A program made the position numbers and the translations under genes. Under the pieces are notes generated by a model. It was not told where the DNA came from. It searched no databases and saw only the letters and a program-made list of their open reading frames with translations. DNA of 64,000 nucleotides from Nymphaea colorata (lineage: Eukaryota > Streptophyta > Magnoliopsida > Nymphaeales > Nymphaeaceae): positions 25,319,662 to 25,383,661 of the forward strand of contig NC_045143.1 in the NCBI RefSeq assembly GCF_008831285.2, read 5' to 3'. This document shows positions 62,006-64,000 of this stretch, piece after piece (within the stretch, counting starts at the first letter, position 1; every line of letters begins with the position of its first letter).

Positions 62006-63031
62006 GCCTACTTGGATCGGTTTGTTATTGTTTTGGTTGACGATATTCTGGTGTACTCAGATAGCGAGGCAGAGCATAGAGATCACTTAAGGAGTGTGTT
62101 GAGTATTTTGCGCAAGCATAAGTTATATGCCATGTATTCAAAATGTGAATTTTGGCTAGAGAATGTAAACTTTCTTGGTCATGTGATCTCGAAGGATGGA
62201 GTTTCTGTCGATCCAGCTAAGGTGTCGGCTGTACAGGACTAGAAGACACTGTGCAATGTAACTGAGGTTAGGAGCTTTTTGGGTTTGGCAGGATACTATC
62301 GCAGGTTTATATAAGACTTTTCGAAAATAGCTACGCCCATGACTAAGCTATTGAGAAAAGAAGTGAAGTTTGTTTGGAATGAAGGGTGCGAAAAGAGTTT
62401 CCAAACTTTGAAGGATAAGCTTACTACCGCCCCTATTTTGACACTTCCATCGGCTCATTCAGGGTTTGTTGTGTACACTGATGCATCTGGAATTGGTTAT
62501 GGCTGTGTATTGATGCAACATGGTCGTGTGGTGGCTTATGCATCGAGACAATTGAAGGACCATGAGAAACACTATCCCACTCATGATTTGGAGTTGGAAG
62601 CGGTTGTGTTCGCATTGAAGGTGTGGAGACACTATCTCTACAGGGTAATATTTGAGGTGTTTACAGACCACAAGTCATTGAAGTACATATTCTCCCAGAA
62701 GGATCTCAACCTGAGACAAAGAAGATGGATTGAGTACTTGAAGGATTATGATTTCAAAATATCATATCATCCAGGAAAATCGAATGTTGTGGTTGATGCT
62801 TTGAGCAGACAGGCTAAGGCAATGATGTGCAGTTTGTTGACTCGTTTTTGGACACTATTGCAAGATTTGATAACATGGCAGCCTCACCTAGGTGACGAGA
62901 ACAGAGCGACAATGACTGCCTTAATACGGCACCGTCTGTTAGAAGAGTTTGTCATGAAGCAAAAGGAATATCCTGATTTTGCTAAAAACATGAAAGAAAA
63001 TAAGAAGACAGATTCTCTTTGGCATCAAGAT
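62006..63031 (+). pseudogene. gypsy RT C-terminal half and RNase H
   Basis: [20 protein letters not shown] holds the second and third catalytic Asp residues (VDD). [20 protein letters not shown] follows, then a TAG at 62,240 in place of the usual Trp and a TAA at 62,312. RNase H starts near 62,460 with [20 protein letters not shown] and has [20 protein letters not shown] and [20 protein letters not shown]. It ends near VVDALSRQ. Confidence 0.92.
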
Positions 63032-64000
63032 TAAGATGATTTATTGCAGTTTCGACAAAGATTGTGGATCCCTAGAGATGAAGGGGTAAAGTGTCATTTG
63101 CTTGATGAAGCTCACAAATCCAAATTTTCCATACACCAGGGCAGTACAAAAATGTTTTAGGGCCTGGAATGAAGCGCGAAATTGCAGAATACGTGGCCAA
63201 ATGCTTAGTTTGTCAGCAGGTCAAAGCAGAGCATCAACGACCAGGAGGCTTGTTGCAGAGGATTGATATTTCAGTATGAAAATGGGAAGACATTATGATG
63301 GATTTTGTGGTTGGCTTGCCTCACACTAGAAGACAACATGATGCCATATGGGTAATTGTTGATCGACTTACGAAGTCCGCCCATTTTCTGCCAATCAGAA
63401 TCAGTCAATCATTGGAAAGTCTCGCAGAGTTATGCATTGGTGAGATAGTGAGATTGCATGGAGTGCCAAAGTCTATTATTGTGGATCGAGACCCACGTTT
63501 TACCTCTAGGTTTTTGGGGGTAATTGCAAAAGGCTTTGAGTACAAAGCTTAAGTTAAGCACAGCATTCCACCCCCAAACTGATGGGCAATCTGAGAGGAC
63601 CATCCAAACCTTAGAGGACATTTGCGTGCATGTGTCTTAGATTGGAAAGCAGAATGGGATAAACATGTAAGATTGGCAGAATTTGCTTATAATAACAGCT
63701 ATCACTCTAGTATCGGGATGGCGCCTTTTCAGGCCTTGTATAGAAGGCCATGCAGATCGCCAGCTTGTTGGGCCGAATTGGGTGATAGCAAGATCGAGAA
63801 CCCTTTAGTATTGCAACACTACACCGACCAAGTGCAATTGATAAGGAAAAAGTTGTTGACTGCTCAGAGTAGACGAAAGAGTTATGCTGACATTCGACGT
63901 AGAGAATTGGCTTTTGAGGTTGGTGATCATGCGTTCTTGAAAGTTTCACCCACTAAAGGTGTTTTTCGATTTGGTGTTAAGGGAAAGTTGAGCCCGAGGT
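63032..64000 (+). pseudogene. gypsy integrase (frameshifted, partial)
   Basis: The zinc-binding region near 63,100-63,250 is broken by stops ([19 protein letters not shown] in one frame). The core begins MDFVVGLPHTRRQHDAIWVI with VDRLTKSAHFLPI, and VDRDPRFTSRF carries the second Asp. After a frameshift near 63,548, [14 protein letters not shown] brings the Glu. The C-terminal part near 63,900 reads ELAFEVGDHAFLKVSPTKGV and runs off the window. Confidence 0.92.

Larger units (their letters stand above)
59130..64000 (+). mobile_element. Defective Ty3/gypsy LTR retrotransposon, cut by window end
   Basis: The order LTR, primer-binding site, gag, protease, RT, RNase H, integrase identifies Ty3/gypsy. 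The 3' LTR and polypurine tract lie beyond the window. Multiple stops (59,955; 62,003; 62,240; 62,312; 63,032) and several frameshifts, plus loss of a catalytic RT residue, make it inactive. Confidence 0.95.

Overview
This is nuclear DNA of a flowering plant. One intact multi-exon gene with GT-AG introns lies at the left end. Most of the rest is LTR retrotransposons primed from initiator methionine tRNA, hAT-like miniature elements, AT-rich simple repeats, and broken pieces of plant genes. The intact gene differs clearly from what I remember of Arabidopsis and resembles basal eudicot or early-diverging angiosperm copies; I cannot name the species.

Layout. 1-7,055: upstream sequence and RBR1, the plant retinoblastoma-related protein (18 exons, 1,020 residues, one GC-AG intron, a miniature transposon in intron 9). 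7,056-13,634: mostly intergenic, with a hAT-type miniature element and unrecognised exon-like pieces near 12-13.4 kb. 13,635-17,463: left arm of a large inverted repeat whose other arm is 43,879-48,885; both arms carry a degenerate Rab GTPase fragment. 17,790-23,010: a mosaic of a Ty1/copia remnant, a 1.65 kb repeat (X1), the 3' end of a Ty3/gypsy LTR and a second copia remnant. 25,526-30,649: a complete Ty1/copia element with 288-bp LTRs and a GGTTT target-site duplication, but broken coding sequence. 31,039-33,098: three plus-strand exons of a callose synthase (CALS9/GSL10 type) pseudogene, followed by a truncated copia element. 36,252-36,456 and 40,734-40,859: two more callose synthase exons on the minus strand, out of order. 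37.8-40.4 kb: minisatellite, polypyrimidine and TA-rich DNA. 49.3-51.0 kb: pieces of an LRR receptor kinase and an SBP-box factor on the minus strand. 54,269-56,690: repeat X2, about 99 percent identical to X1. About 59.1-64.0 kb: a defective Ty3/gypsy element that runs off the window.

Only RBR1 looks functional. It would act in the nucleus as the pocket-protein repressor of E2F-dependent cell-cycle entry. The other sequences do not form a pathway. The most unusual part is 12-51 kb, where fragments of at least four unrelated genes (Rab, callose synthase, LRR kinase, SBP-box) lie in mixed orientations among repeats. This suggests gene-fragment capture plus inversion, or local misassembly.
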